Part shown: positions 23,955 to 33,698 of the stretch, one piece after another
Layout of the letters: every line of letters begins with the position of its first letter
How positions within the stretch are numbered: the stretch's first letter is position 1
NCBI GenBank assembly: GCA_963921195.1
Contig: OY992537.1
Coordinates: 12,887,716-12,951,715 of the forward strand
Reading direction: 5' to 3'
Length of the DNA stretch: 64,000 nt
Origin: Pegoplata infirma
Lineage: Eukaryota; Arthropoda; Insecta; Diptera; Anthomyiidae
Program-made: the position numbers and the translations under genes
The notes under the pieces: model-generated
Told to the model about the DNA's origin: nothing
Database searches by the model: none
What the model saw: the letters and a program-made list of their open reading frames with translations, nothing else

Positions 23955-24289
23955 ATCACGAGCAAAAATAAAATGCGTGCAGGAAAATATCGATTTTAAT
24001 TAATTTAAAAATCTTTTGACTTTAAATTCTTTTTTCGTTTCAAAACAATAATTTGTAGGCTCCAAAAAGAATAAATTTTTGTAGTCATTTTGGAATGTTA
24101 AAATAACACTTTAATTTTTCAACTTTTTAGAGTCATTTTAAACTCAAATTTTTTAAAAAATATTTCCCTTTCATTTTGGGATCTTTTGTACTTGTTTTAG
24201 GTGGCCTTTTTTAATTAAAATAACGAAGCCTTTTATGACAAATAAAATTTAAAATTCAAATTAAAGCTTCATATATGAACCATATGTGT
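23955..24289. other. Unassigned sequence
   Basis: AT-rich, no recognised feature. Confidence 0.3.
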
Positions 24290-24366
24290 CTATGACCATT
24301 GTCTCGTTGTAGCGAAACAGGTAAAGGCCTATCGCTACCACTCTACCAAATAACCTACAGGGGCAC
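24290..24366 (-). mobile_element. tRNA-derived SINE fragment
   Basis: On the minus strand, GCCCCTGTAGGTTATTTGGT resembles the SINE head and A box. TTTCGCTACAACGAGAC, TGGTCAT further on, matches the region after the B box of the copies at 18.7 and 55.7 kb. The B box itself is deleted. Confidence 0.6.
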
Positions 24367-24763
24367 TCTTTTTTTTCTGATTTCGCTAATTATTTAAATA
24401 GTAATTAATCTTGCCCTTAGACTCTGAGGTCCATTGTGCCACCTCGAAACAATTATGAGGGCACCCAACAAGTTCCTGACGTTTAACATATTTGAGCTGC
24501 TTACATCCGACAAAAAGAAAGGTTATATAGGTGCCAAGATCCCTGTGAATTTCTTGGAATGCCCCTGTTTTATGAAAATAATATCAGCTTAATATCGAAC
24601 AGCTTTGCCATTTCATTTGAAGACGTCTGACAGTTGAGGCCCAATTTTGTTTTCAAGAAATGTTAATAATATTTAACACCTTTCTTCTCTATTAACTCCT
24701 TTTTTTGGCTCTTTCTCGTCAACTGGACCTGGTTGATATGACCACTTTTCTTGAACCACGTCA
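24367..24763. other. Unassigned sequence
   Basis: Slightly less AT-rich than its surroundings, but no frame or homology recognised. Confidence 0.3.
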
Positions 24764-24771
24764 GTATCAAT

Positions 24772-25290
24772 TAGAGATGGGCGCGTGAGTAAATTTTGAC
24801 TCACGCACGCTCACGCTCACGAAATAAAAATATTGCTCACGCACGATCACGCACGAAATTTATTTTTTCTGCTCATGTTCACGCACGCTTACGTGAGTAA
24901 ATACAATTTTTCTCACGCTCACGAAATAATCACGCTCACGAAGACTCACGAAATTAAAATACACAATTTTTTTTAACTTTTTTCGATTTCTTGCACAAAA
25001 AAGAACTTTAATTCCTAAAAACCATCATGAACATTTATTTAAATCAAAATTTGGTTTTAATTACCCTCTAAATTCAATACGTTGAGAATTTTTTTACTTG
25101 TTTTCTGTTTCAGAAAGCACAAAACAATCACGCAAACTCACGAGAAAAAAGTTACTCACGGACGCTCACGCACGAAACTGTATTTTCTAATCACGCGCAC
25201 TCACGATCACGTGAGTAAAAATAAATTTCACTCACGATCACGCGTGATTCACGTGAATCACGAAAAATTCGTGTCACGCGCGCATCTCTA
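24772..25290. mobile_element. 519-bp hAT MITE with CTCACG repeats
   Basis: Ends are TAGAGATGGGCGCGTGAG and the inverse TCACGCGCGCATCTCTA, with a perfect 8-bp duplication GTATCAAT (24764-24771 and 25291-25298). TAGAGATG ends and 8-bp duplications are classic for hAT. Inside each end there are many CTCACG/CACGCACG words, which may be subterminal transposase-binding sites. There is no transposase. Confidence 0.93.
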
Positions 25291-25298
25291 GTATCAAT

Positions 25299-25928
25299 GA
25301 TCTGACAATTGGGAGCTGCTGATGATGGCTACAAGACACTTAAATATTTCCAGATGAGGTCGGTTTCATACGATTTTTAAAATGTCTGTTCCCAGTTATT
25401 TAATGAGAAAAGCTCCAAATTAGGAATGAAGTTTTGATCAAAACCAACAATTGTTTGACCACCATGAGTCAAAAATATCATTTTAATTTTATTGTTCCGA
25501 TTTTAGTAACTGCTGCATTTATTGGTATGTTTAAGAATTGTAGTCTTTCAAAAAGAAATATTTTTTGAGTGTATTAAAACTAACTAAACATTGTATTACA
25601 GTTTTGCATGCCTATGATAATCATGTTTTACAAATTGCATAAAATTACATTCTTTTTAAGGCTTTTCAATTTTTTTTTTTCATTTGTTGGTATTCATTAT
25701 TTTGTAGTTGTTGGTTTATTTCTCTTAATGCTGTGACAATTGATTATGTGGTCGTATTGTACTGAAAATGTACATATTTAGATTTTATGTTGTGTATACT
25801 TTGTGTCCATGTCCTACAACATACTACTAGTTTATATCCATATCAATGTCTCTCTTCCTTTAAACATTAACCAAGCCATACATTCTTCAAACTCTAGCAT
25901 TCTTGTTTGGATAGAAATCTGGATTAGG
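25299..25928. other. Unassigned sequence
   Basis: Nothing recognised; it carries no shared repeat and may be ordinary host non-coding DNA. Confidence 0.3.
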
Positions 25929-26456
25929 GTGGTGGTTATATGATATGGATTCATATCTAAGGAATTGAGCTAAGGGGACATCATATGGGATCTATCTCTG
26001 TGGAAGATTGTTCTAAACTTTACTTCCAGCAGTGCTTAGAACAAATGGGATTTAGTTATTGTTTTTATTGAAATATAACCGTTTCATAAATGGCGCCCAC
26101 TATGGGGATTTATAAATATAGCTTCGACATTGGTGGTTATTTGATATGGATGCATATCTCAGGAACTAAGCCAAGGTGACATCATATGGGATCTATTTTT
26201 CTGGAAGCCTGTTCTAACTTTACTTCCAACAGCGCTTAGAATAGAATGGCACCGTCCCATAAATGGCTCCCAATGCGGGGCTTAATAAATATTGCTGCGA
26301 CATTGGTAGTTATTTGATATGGATTCATGTATCAGAAACTAAGCCAAGGTGACATCGTAAGAGAACTATTTCTCTGGAAGTTATTGTATCAATTGAAATA
26401 GTATGAAACCGTTTCATAAATGGCTCCCAACACGGGGCCCATAAATATAGTTTCGA
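25929..26456. repeat. Three diverged tandem units of ~175-200 bp
   Basis: GGTTATATGATATGGATTC recurs in variant form near 25935, 26135 and 26308. Each is followed by AAGGTGACATC-like and TTTCATAAATGGC-like words and a GGGG..TAAATAT stretch. Sequence divergence is high, so this is an old array. Confidence 0.75.
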
Positions 26457-27164
26457 TTTACAAAGGTATTAAGGTTGTTTCCTAAAGGCATAATATTATT
26501 TTAAAATTGTTATCATCAGATGTAGGTCTATTTCTAACCACACATTAATCGCTTTTGTAAAATTTTCGAAATACCAAAATTGTTTCTCCCCTTAATATGC
26601 ATGCATGCCTGAATTTGTGTTTTAATTTTTGGTTACAATCATTGTTGTACGAGTATTTCTCATCGTACATATGTTGCATGTATGAGTATTTAGCAGTCAT
26701 TTGTTTATTTTTGTTTGTTTGTTGTACTACTGCCACAGTTGAATTGTTTATACAAATAAAACATTGTTGAAATGTGTTGGTTGGTTGTTGCCTGCACACT
26801 CTCGTACTCCTTCTCGTTTGTATCCTGGTCTGGTCACTTTGTTGCAAGTATGTTATGGGTATTTACAATTACATTTGCTGTTGTAATGTTAACTTAACAA
26901 CAACTGGCAGCTGCTGCAACATCAGCAGCAGCAGCAAAACTCAACATTGTTGTTTTACTTATTATAGTTTTTCAAATGTGGCAATTTATATAGACATTTT
27001 GTGGTATTTTGGAATTGTAAACAATTGTTGTTTATTTTCAATTGCATAATTATGTTCGGCTATTTTGTGGATAAAATTTTCAAATTAATTTTATAAAAAA
27101 AGACCATTGGATAAACAAATTACTATTAATTACAAATATTTTAAGTTATTTTGATTAAGGTTTG
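26457..27164. other. Unassigned, CAA/CAG-rich in places
   Basis: Open frames overlap on both strands here (26545-26847 minus, 26774-27049 plus). They are low-complexity translations of GTTGTT/CAGCAG tracts without a domain. The stretch has no element hallmarks and could be host non-coding sequence. Confidence 0.3.
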
Positions 27165-27460
27165 TCAGAAAAAGAAGAAGTTGTCCGTCTGCCTGTTGAA
27201 ATGGCGATCGCGTGTAAAATATGCCACAGAGACGACTGCTTCTTGAACACAGTTATTTGTCGATGCTTTGAGAAGTTTTCTACTGCATTGGAGCGATATC
27301 GTTTTAGTAGTTCAAAAATTATGAACAAACATGTAAGGACAACTTGAAAATTTTTGGTTTATTCCACATAACCTTAAAATACCGAATGTTTTAATTCGGC
27401 TTCTTATGGATACATGCGAAAGGAATTTGATTAAGAATATTTAGATAAGTATTTTTTCAA
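27165..27460 (+). mobile_element. Diverged DINE-1-like fragment, short type
   Basis: GTCCGTCTGCCTGTTGAAAT, CATTGGAGCGATATCG, TTCAAAAATTATGAAC and CATAACCTTAAAATACC follow the order of the complete copies. Both ends are lost. Confidence 0.6.
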
Positions 27461-27527
27461 CAAAACATATTTTTTTTCCAAATGTAATCTCTTTTAATTT
27501 TGTTCATCGAATTTTTTTCAAGATTTT

Positions 27528-27765
27528 TAACATGATAATGTTTTTAGGCTGGTCTAATTTTAAAAAGTTGCAGGACGCTACCTCAGTTTGACTACATAAG
27601 CTAACAATTAACGAAAAAGAAAACAAGTATTACTATTTTCATTTTCTTAAAACCAAAAATTTTAATAGCTTGTGTTTGTAAATTGGATAATAATTCACCT
27701 CGTGGTGAATAAACCCGTTTTTCACCAGCTGGTGAATAAAAAGTAACATAATTATTTTTCAACAA
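27528..27765 (-). repeat. Repeat R, copy 3
   Basis: Same orientation as copy 1 at 8.0 kb, with CACCTCGTGGTGAATAA and CACCAGCTGGTGAATAA in series. It is followed directly by a (T)nCATCAAA array. Confidence 0.7.
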
Positions 27766-27984
27766 AATTTTTTTTTTTTTATCAAATGTTTTTTTTTCAT
27801 CAAATGTTTTTTTTTTCATCAAATTTTATTTTTTCATCAATTTTTTTTTTTCATCAAATTTTTTTTTTTCGTCAAATTTTTTTTTTCATCAATTTTTTTT
27901 TTTTCATCAACCTTTTTTTTTTCATCAATTTTTTTTTTCCTATCAAATTTTTTTTTTCATCAATTTTTTTTTTTTCATAAATTT
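27766..27984. repeat. (T)nCATCAAA minisatellite
   Basis: About fifteen units of TTTTTTTTCATCAAA follow repeat R copy 3 and end where a DINE-1-like element starts. Confidence 0.85.
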
Positions 27985-28526
27985 TTATACCCTCCAACCA
28001 CAGTATGGGGGTATACTCACTTTGTCATTCCGTTTGTAACGCATTGAAATATCGTTCGGGGAGCCCTTAAAGTATATATTATTGATCTATGATCGATTCT
28101 AAGACATTCTATGAATGTCCGTCTGTCCGTCCGTCCGTCTGTTTGTAGATAACACGATGCAGTCCAAAATAAAACAGCTAGACTCCTGAAGTTTGGCACA
28201 AATATGTCTTATGTTCAAAGGCAGGCTAAGTTCGTGAATGGGCAAAATCGGGCCAGGGGAAAAAAGTTCCCCCTTGAAGAACTGAACCAACCTCTGAAAA
28301 AATACACTTTTTTTACATGTTTTTTTTATTTTTGTTAAATAAATAAAACATTTGGTATATTTATCACGATGGTAAGTTACTCTCAACGTCCCCCATTGAC
28401 CCCATCAACACCCCTCCCCAAAAAAAAAAGAAACGCCCCTGAGAATTTTTTTTTTTTTTAATTTGTTTTTAACATTTTGGAGGGTATAAAAGAATTGGCA
28501 CATCCGAATTTAACTCTATCACTTGT
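27985..28526 (+). mobile_element. DINE-1-like element, GGCTGTGCC type
   Basis: It begins TTATACCCTCCAACCACAG and has GTCATTCCGTTTGTAACG and a GTCCGTCTGTCC tract. It ends with GGAGGGTATAAAAGAATTGG, a degraded hairpin and ATCACTTGT. It sits between two T-rich arrays that look like parts of one array split by the insertion. Confidence 0.8.
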
Positions 28527-28790
28527 TTTTTTAATTTTTTGATTAATTTTTTTTTTGTTTTCATATTTTTTTTTTCATGAAATTTTTTTATCATTTTTTT
28601 TCTAATCAAAATTTTTTATAATTTTTTTTTTCATCAATTTTTTTTTACATTAAAAAATTGTTCTTTTCATCAAAAAATTTTTCTTTTCAATTTAAAAAAA
28701 AACCTTTTTTTCTTTATCAAAATCTTTTTTTCATCATACATTTTTTTTCACCAAAAATAATTTTTCCCAATTTTTATTGTTTATCGACCT
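28527..28790. repeat. Degenerate (T)nCATCAA array
   Basis: Diverged continuation of the array left of 27985, with TTTTCATCAA words becoming rarer to the right. Confidence 0.6.
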
Positions 28791-28839
28791 TTTTCCAATT
28801 AATTATTTGATATTTATAGAAATTATTTCTAAAACAGGC

Positions 28840-28945
28840 TTTTAAGGTCAGTTTTTTCTCCTAAATGTAAATAAAAGACATTATTTATTCATTTTCTATC
28901 CGACGTTTCGTTGGGATTTTTCTAACATCTTCAGGGGAATTTTCC
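28840..28945 (-). mobile_element. Penelope-like terminal-repeat fragment with hammerhead-like motif
   Basis: On the minus strand, CCCCTGAAGATGTTAG is followed a few bases later by CCCAACGAAACGTCGGATAG. CTGAAGA ... CGAAACGTCGG is a widespread signature of Penelope-like terminal repeats. Here stem II is short and stem I weak, so this looks like a relic. It is a third family, distinct from the 14.5-kb and 41-kb ones. Confidence 0.55.
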
Positions 28946-29127
28946 CATTTTTTTTACCAAAACTACTTTTTCAACAAGTCACAACTTTTCACATAAAAAT
29001 GTTCCATTTGTTTATCAAATGTACATAAAACAAGTCATAAAACAACTCTCCAAAGTGTAAAAACACTTTTTTCACTTTTTTTTGTACTCATTTACCAAAT
29101 GTACAGCTCTTTTGGTTTGGACTGAAT

Positions 29128-29417
29128 CTTGCTTTCCGCAGACAGATAGACGGATGTATATAGCTAGAGTTTCTTAGAAATGGATCAATTATATATAAAC
29201 TTAATGGGGTCCTCTGATATTTCAATTCGTTTTGCATAGAATAGCAAAGTAATTATTATTTTTTCTAAAAAAAACTTTGCTTTGGCAAGTACACCCAAAT
29301 CTTCCGCAAAACATTATCATGATTTAATGTTTTGGGCAAGCGTACAAAATTCGCAGGCATTTTTTCAAAGTTTTTTTCAATAGTCTTGACAATGGAATCA
29401 GACAAATTCCGAAACAC
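29128..29417 (-). mobile_element. DINE-1-related fragment plus a Penelope-like scrap
   Basis: 29128-29370 matches 12045-12310 and 45215-45400. 29383-29417 reads TCTTGACAATGGAATC to CCGAAACACGCGTCGG on the plus strand, a small piece of the repeat unit of the 14.5-17.8 kb array joined to DINE-1-like sequence. Confidence 0.55.
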
Positions 29418-30302
29418 GCGTCGGCCGATATTTCGATGCGTTACAAACGGAATGACAAAGTGTGTATACCCCCATACTGTGGTTGGAGGGTATAAAAATT
29501 TGGCGAAAAGTTTTATTTTGTAAAAAAAAAATTATTTGTACTCGTTTAAATACCATTCGGTGATTAATTATACCATTCGGTGATTAATAATTTGTATTTT
29601 TAGGTTATGTTGAATGTACCAAAATTTTCGAGGTGTCCTTACAATATCTTTCATAACTTTTGAACCGGTGAACCGATTTAGCTCAAATGCAATACCAAAC
29701 TACCTCCCAGTTGGCAACGTCCTCGAGCCATCCTCAGTGACGGAGCGGTGACATGTCAGAGTCACTGCTGACATCCACAAGACATCTCTATGTACTGGGT
29801 TGAGAACAGTTTCATACAAATTTTCAAAATGTCCTCACTCAAAGTCAGCAGTGGTCAGGGCTGATGTTCTGGAGACATGTCACCTAAGACTTCTTTGGGG
29901 AAATGTCTGACGTTGGTCATGCGAAAATACAAAAAATTTTCGTTTTTCCTTTAATTTTTACTTTGATCCATTTTCCTTTATTACTTATCTTCCTCATATT
30001 TAGAAAAAACTTTTCGCCTTTTTTAGTCCCAACTGGATTTGAACCTGGAACCTCCAGTTTATTAGTCTCACACCTAACTACTTGTTCCAAACTTTATTTT
30101 GAAAATTGTTTGTCTATTTATAATGTCATCAAGGATTACCAATGATTTGTCAGAACCTGAGGACATTTCCTCAAGGAATCACTGTGGAAATTTCCTCAGT
30201 GACACATTTTCCAACTGGGCTAAGGTAACAGTAAGTAAATATGCTAAGTCTCCGTCATATCTGTTTAATACTTTGGCCATGATCAAACGGACATCGCTAG
30301 AA
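29418..30302 (-). mobile_element. DINE-1-like fragments split by a MITE
   Basis: 29418-29498 is the terminal part of one copy (ends GTTGGAGGGTATAAAAA). 29540-29705 and 30220-30302 are one short-type copy interrupted by the MITE at 29706-30219. Its halves join as ACCAAACTACCT and AAGGTAACAG when the MITE is removed. Confidence 0.7.
29706..30219. mobile_element. MITE, CCCAGTTGG family, copy 1
   Basis: It starts CCCAGTTGGCAACG and ends ACATTTTCCAACTGGG, giving 9-bp inverted ends. CT flanks both sides, a possible 2-bp duplication. Inside, GACATGTC words are frequent. GGATTTGAACCTGGAAC is the inverse of a tRNA-type B box. It lacks about 190 bp present in copy 2 (47232-47933). Confidence 0.75.
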
Positions 30303-30949
30303 TGTTTATTAAATTTAAAACGTTTTTTTTTTATAATAAATTTAAAATTTACGTTCTATTAAATTTAAAAATTTTTTGTTCTATTAAATTTAAAATATCT
30401 CCCATTTTATAGTTAAAAAAAAAAAATACAAGGTACTTTTGAAAAACAATTGCCATTTATACGATAAAAACAAAAATTTACATATTTTGATTATGTATAT
30501 TACTACCGTACACTATGTCTACCGAAACAACGACAATTTTCTTCATCATCAATATAAAATTGAATTGATTTTATATTAAAAATAAAAAAAAAAATATATA
30601 GAGTATAATTCACAACCCCCTTCATGTGACGGGAATGTGTAGGAGGAGGAATTTCAATACGAAAGACACTTTGACAAGAAAGAAAATAATAGACACACGT
30701 CTATACGATTTTTTGCAGCAATAATTTTAAAACGCCTTCAAAAACAAAATAGAAGTTTTGTAAATAAATAGTGATGTTATAGATAAACAAAGTAATGGTT
30801 ACTCGCATTTTGAAAGTTCTTATTTTTATTTACACGTTGACTTAAAAAAACACCGCATTCCACATATTTTTAATAGAGTTTTTACTTAAAATGATTGCGA
30901 ATAAATTTAAATTTTTAATATTAATAAGGAAGTATTTTCTAGTAATTTT
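30303..30949. other. Unassigned AT-rich sequence
   Basis: CTATTAAATTTAAAA words recur three times at 30305-30400. Otherwise nothing recognised. Confidence 0.35.
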
Positions 30950-30961
30950 ACAGAAAATGTA

Positions 30962-32546
30962 GGTTAGGTTTGGTTGGATGGGCGCCCGCCATTTGGCAAA
31001 TTCACTCGGAGGCCATAAGGCCCAATGTGATTCCCCTAATCATATTTCCCTACTCCCCCTCTACTTTTTAAACCACCCCGTTTCCCTGAGGTACTCCGCT
31101 AGAGGCGTCAATGAGACACCGCTTAGGCAATCCAGGTCATAGAAAAGTCTTTGCCCCAAATGCTTAAGGCGGCTCCTCATTAGGCCCGGACATTCGCATA
31201 GCAAGTGCTTCACTGACTCCTCTTCCACTACTTCCCCACAGCTTCTACAATAGTCGCTATCAGAAATTCCCATACGCAAGGTCATTTGGCCAATTATACA
31301 GTTTCCTGTAATTACTCCTACTAATAGGCTAACCGTCGTTTGCCAAAAGTAAGAAGACTTTTTGTCCTCTTAGGATTCGGCAGTGGCCACAGGGTTCTAG
31401 ATATCCTGCACGTAGTCAGTGATATCCACCTATCCTTCATCAGATTTTCAGATATCCTATCAATTTCGTTCATCAATTCCACTATAGGAACCGAAACGTC
31501 AGGTTCTGCACGATCCCCCACCGATTCAGAGCCATTCCTCGCACATTCATCAGCCAATTCGTTCCCAGCGACCCCACTATGGTCTGGGACCGAGATTAGC
31601 TTGATTGTGTGCTGATTGATTCAACGAAGAAATTTTATGCAATTCCTAACTATTCCCTATTTTACATTATTTGACTCTAAGGCCTTCAGAGCTGCGAGAC
31701 TATCCACGAAAATGTTAATGACGCAAGGACGAAGGTCCCTTGTCATAACCATCTGTGCGGCTTTATCAATTGCAAGCACCTCAGTCTGGAAAACACTACA
31801 CTTATCCGGAAGTCTAAATGAGACCCCGATTTCAAGGCACTCGGAGTAAACTCCCGAACCCGTACCCATCTCCATCTTTGATTCGTCCGTAAAGATTGAG
31901 ATCGCATTCTCTGTTATAACAGAGTTTTCCGCCCAGTCTTCCCTAGTCGGTACTTGGACTTCGAAGGTTCAGTCAAAGTTCGTCTGTGGTGAGATATAGT
32001 TGGTTCCCTGTTCCAGTTCCGTCCCGCCCACCGTACTTAATATAGTCAAGTGTCCCCAAGAGCGTTGCTTTAGCATTAGCGACTCTTTTAACCTGAGAGC
32101 CGATTTTGCTGCTTTGCACCTGACGTAAATATCCACGGGCTGAATGTTTAGTATTACTTCCAGACCGGCCTGGTGTGCTGATCTAATAGCACCAGTGATA
32201 CCCACACACGCCAGTCGTTGTACCTTCTGAAGATTGCAGAGATATGATTTCTTATCTACTGCTTTCCACCACACAAGGGCACCATAGGTAAGTATTGGTC
32301 TAATTATCGCACCATACATCCAGTATATAATATACGGTTTTATACCCCACCTTCTCCCGAAAGTTCTTCTGCAGGTGGAAAAAGCACATAACGACTTTTT
32401 CATCCTTTCCTCTGTGTTTCTTTTTCAAGAAAGCTTTGAGTGCAGGATCACACCCAGGTATTTTGCCTCATTGGATAGTTCCAGGGTGATTCCATCTAAT
32501 TTGGGAAGGACAAACCTTTCTATCTTATTGTTAGTCTTTTTTTTGA
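30962..32546 (-). pseudogene. LINE fragment: RT C-terminus, RNase H, zinc-finger tail
   Basis: This is a 5'-truncated non-LTR retrotransposon on the minus strand between perfect 12-bp direct repeats ACAGAAAATGTA (30950-30961 and 32547-32558). In order it encodes the RT thumb (YLGVILHSKL near 32460, then RPILTYGALVWW within 31969-32403) and an RNase H domain. RNase H shows FTDESK near 31890, SVFQTEVLAI, DSLAALKAL and finally DHSGVAGNELAD near 31560. A C-terminal CCHC-like motif follows (CRSCGEVVEEESVKHLLCEC near 31220). The stretch from the thumb to the end of RNase H stays in one frame but has at least three stop codons. The zinc-finger tail is in another frame. An RNase H after RT is known in the I, LOA/Bilbo and related LINE clades, and the thumb looks LOA-like. 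It is dead. Confidence 0.9.
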
Positions 32547-32558
32547 ACAGAAAATGTA

Positions 32559-33075
32559 AACAGAAAATGCAAAAAAGCTTTTAACTAAACCAATTAATTG
32601 AGCTTTAATTTTAGCTTTTTTTTACTTGAACATTTTACGAATAGGTTTTACTTGGAAAAATAAAAAAGAGCTTTTACTAGGATTGTGAATATTATTTGAT
32701 TTAATCAATTGTATGCTAAATAATATAAATATGCATCTACTTGATTAATTTTATGATTTAAAAAGCAAAAGCTTTCCTTTTTTATTTAAGTTGTAATGTA
32801 AAAGCTACTTTATTTATACAGTTGAATGAAAATATGAGATTTTACTGGAAAAGTGAACACTCTCGACTTAATCTATGTGATGCTTCAAAAATAAAAGCTT
32901 TCCGATTTAAATCACAATATAAAAACATCTGTTTTTCAGACTTTAAAATTAAAGCTTTAACATAAATTATCTGCAACTTTTTTTTTTTAAAGTTACAGCT
33001 TAAGCTCTTATTTTGAAAGCAACAATTAATTAGACGAATAAAATGTCAAATTTTAAATAATATTTTTGAGTTTAA
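32559..33075. other. Degenerate AAGCTTTTA-rich sequence, left part
   Basis: Words such as AAAAGCTTTTA and AGCTTTTATTTTGAAA recur irregularly from here to about 34960, with a DINE-1-like element inserted at 33076. It looks like a very old minisatellite; no coding signal. Confidence 0.45.
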
Positions 33076-33698
33076 ACAAGTAAAAAAGTTAAATTCGGCC
33101 TTGCCGAATGTAGTGATACCCTCCACAATTTCAAAAAGATTATTGCAAACAACTTTATTTAAAAGGAAATTAATTTTGAAAAAAAAAAATTTGAAAAAAA
33201 ATTTCCGCGAAAAAAAATTTTGGTAAAAAAAAATCCGCGATTTTTTCTTTTTTTGTCAAAAAATATGTTCGTACTTGTTTAAGTACCATTTGGTGTTCAA
33301 TTATGTTCACATATGTCAAGCAGAAGCCAAATTAAAGCATTTTGTATTTTTAGGTTATGTTGAATGTACTGAAATTTTTGAGGTGTGCTTACATTTTCGT
33401 TCATTACTTTTGAACCGCTGAACCGATATCGCTCAAATGCAATACCAAACTTCTCGGGAGAACTTTCAATAATTATGTTAAGTTTCAGTCATCTATGTGC
33501 AATATTTTGTCCGCGAGAGCATTTTCAACAGACAGACAGACGGACAGACGGACAGACGGACATCGCTAGAATGTCTTAAAATCGATCAGGCATCATAAAT
33601 ATATATACTTTATGGGGTCCCAGACCGATATTTCGATGAGTTACAAACAGAATGACAAACTTATATATACCCTCTATCACTAAGTGGAGGGTATAAAA
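33076..33698 (-). mobile_element. DINE-1-like element, short type, near complete
   Basis: It begins ACAAGTAAAAAAGTTAAATT with hairpin TTCGGCCTTGCCGAA and GATACCCTCCACAATTTC. It ends CTCTATCACTAAGTGGAGGG. A GACA/GACG tract lies at about 33530-33563. It is inserted in the AAGCTTTTA-rich region. Confidence 0.88.

Noticed and set aside
26774..27049. 91-codon cysteine-rich frame as a host exon
   Set aside because: It overlaps an equally long frame on the other strand, comes from GTTGTT/CAGCAG tracts and has no domain or clear splice context.
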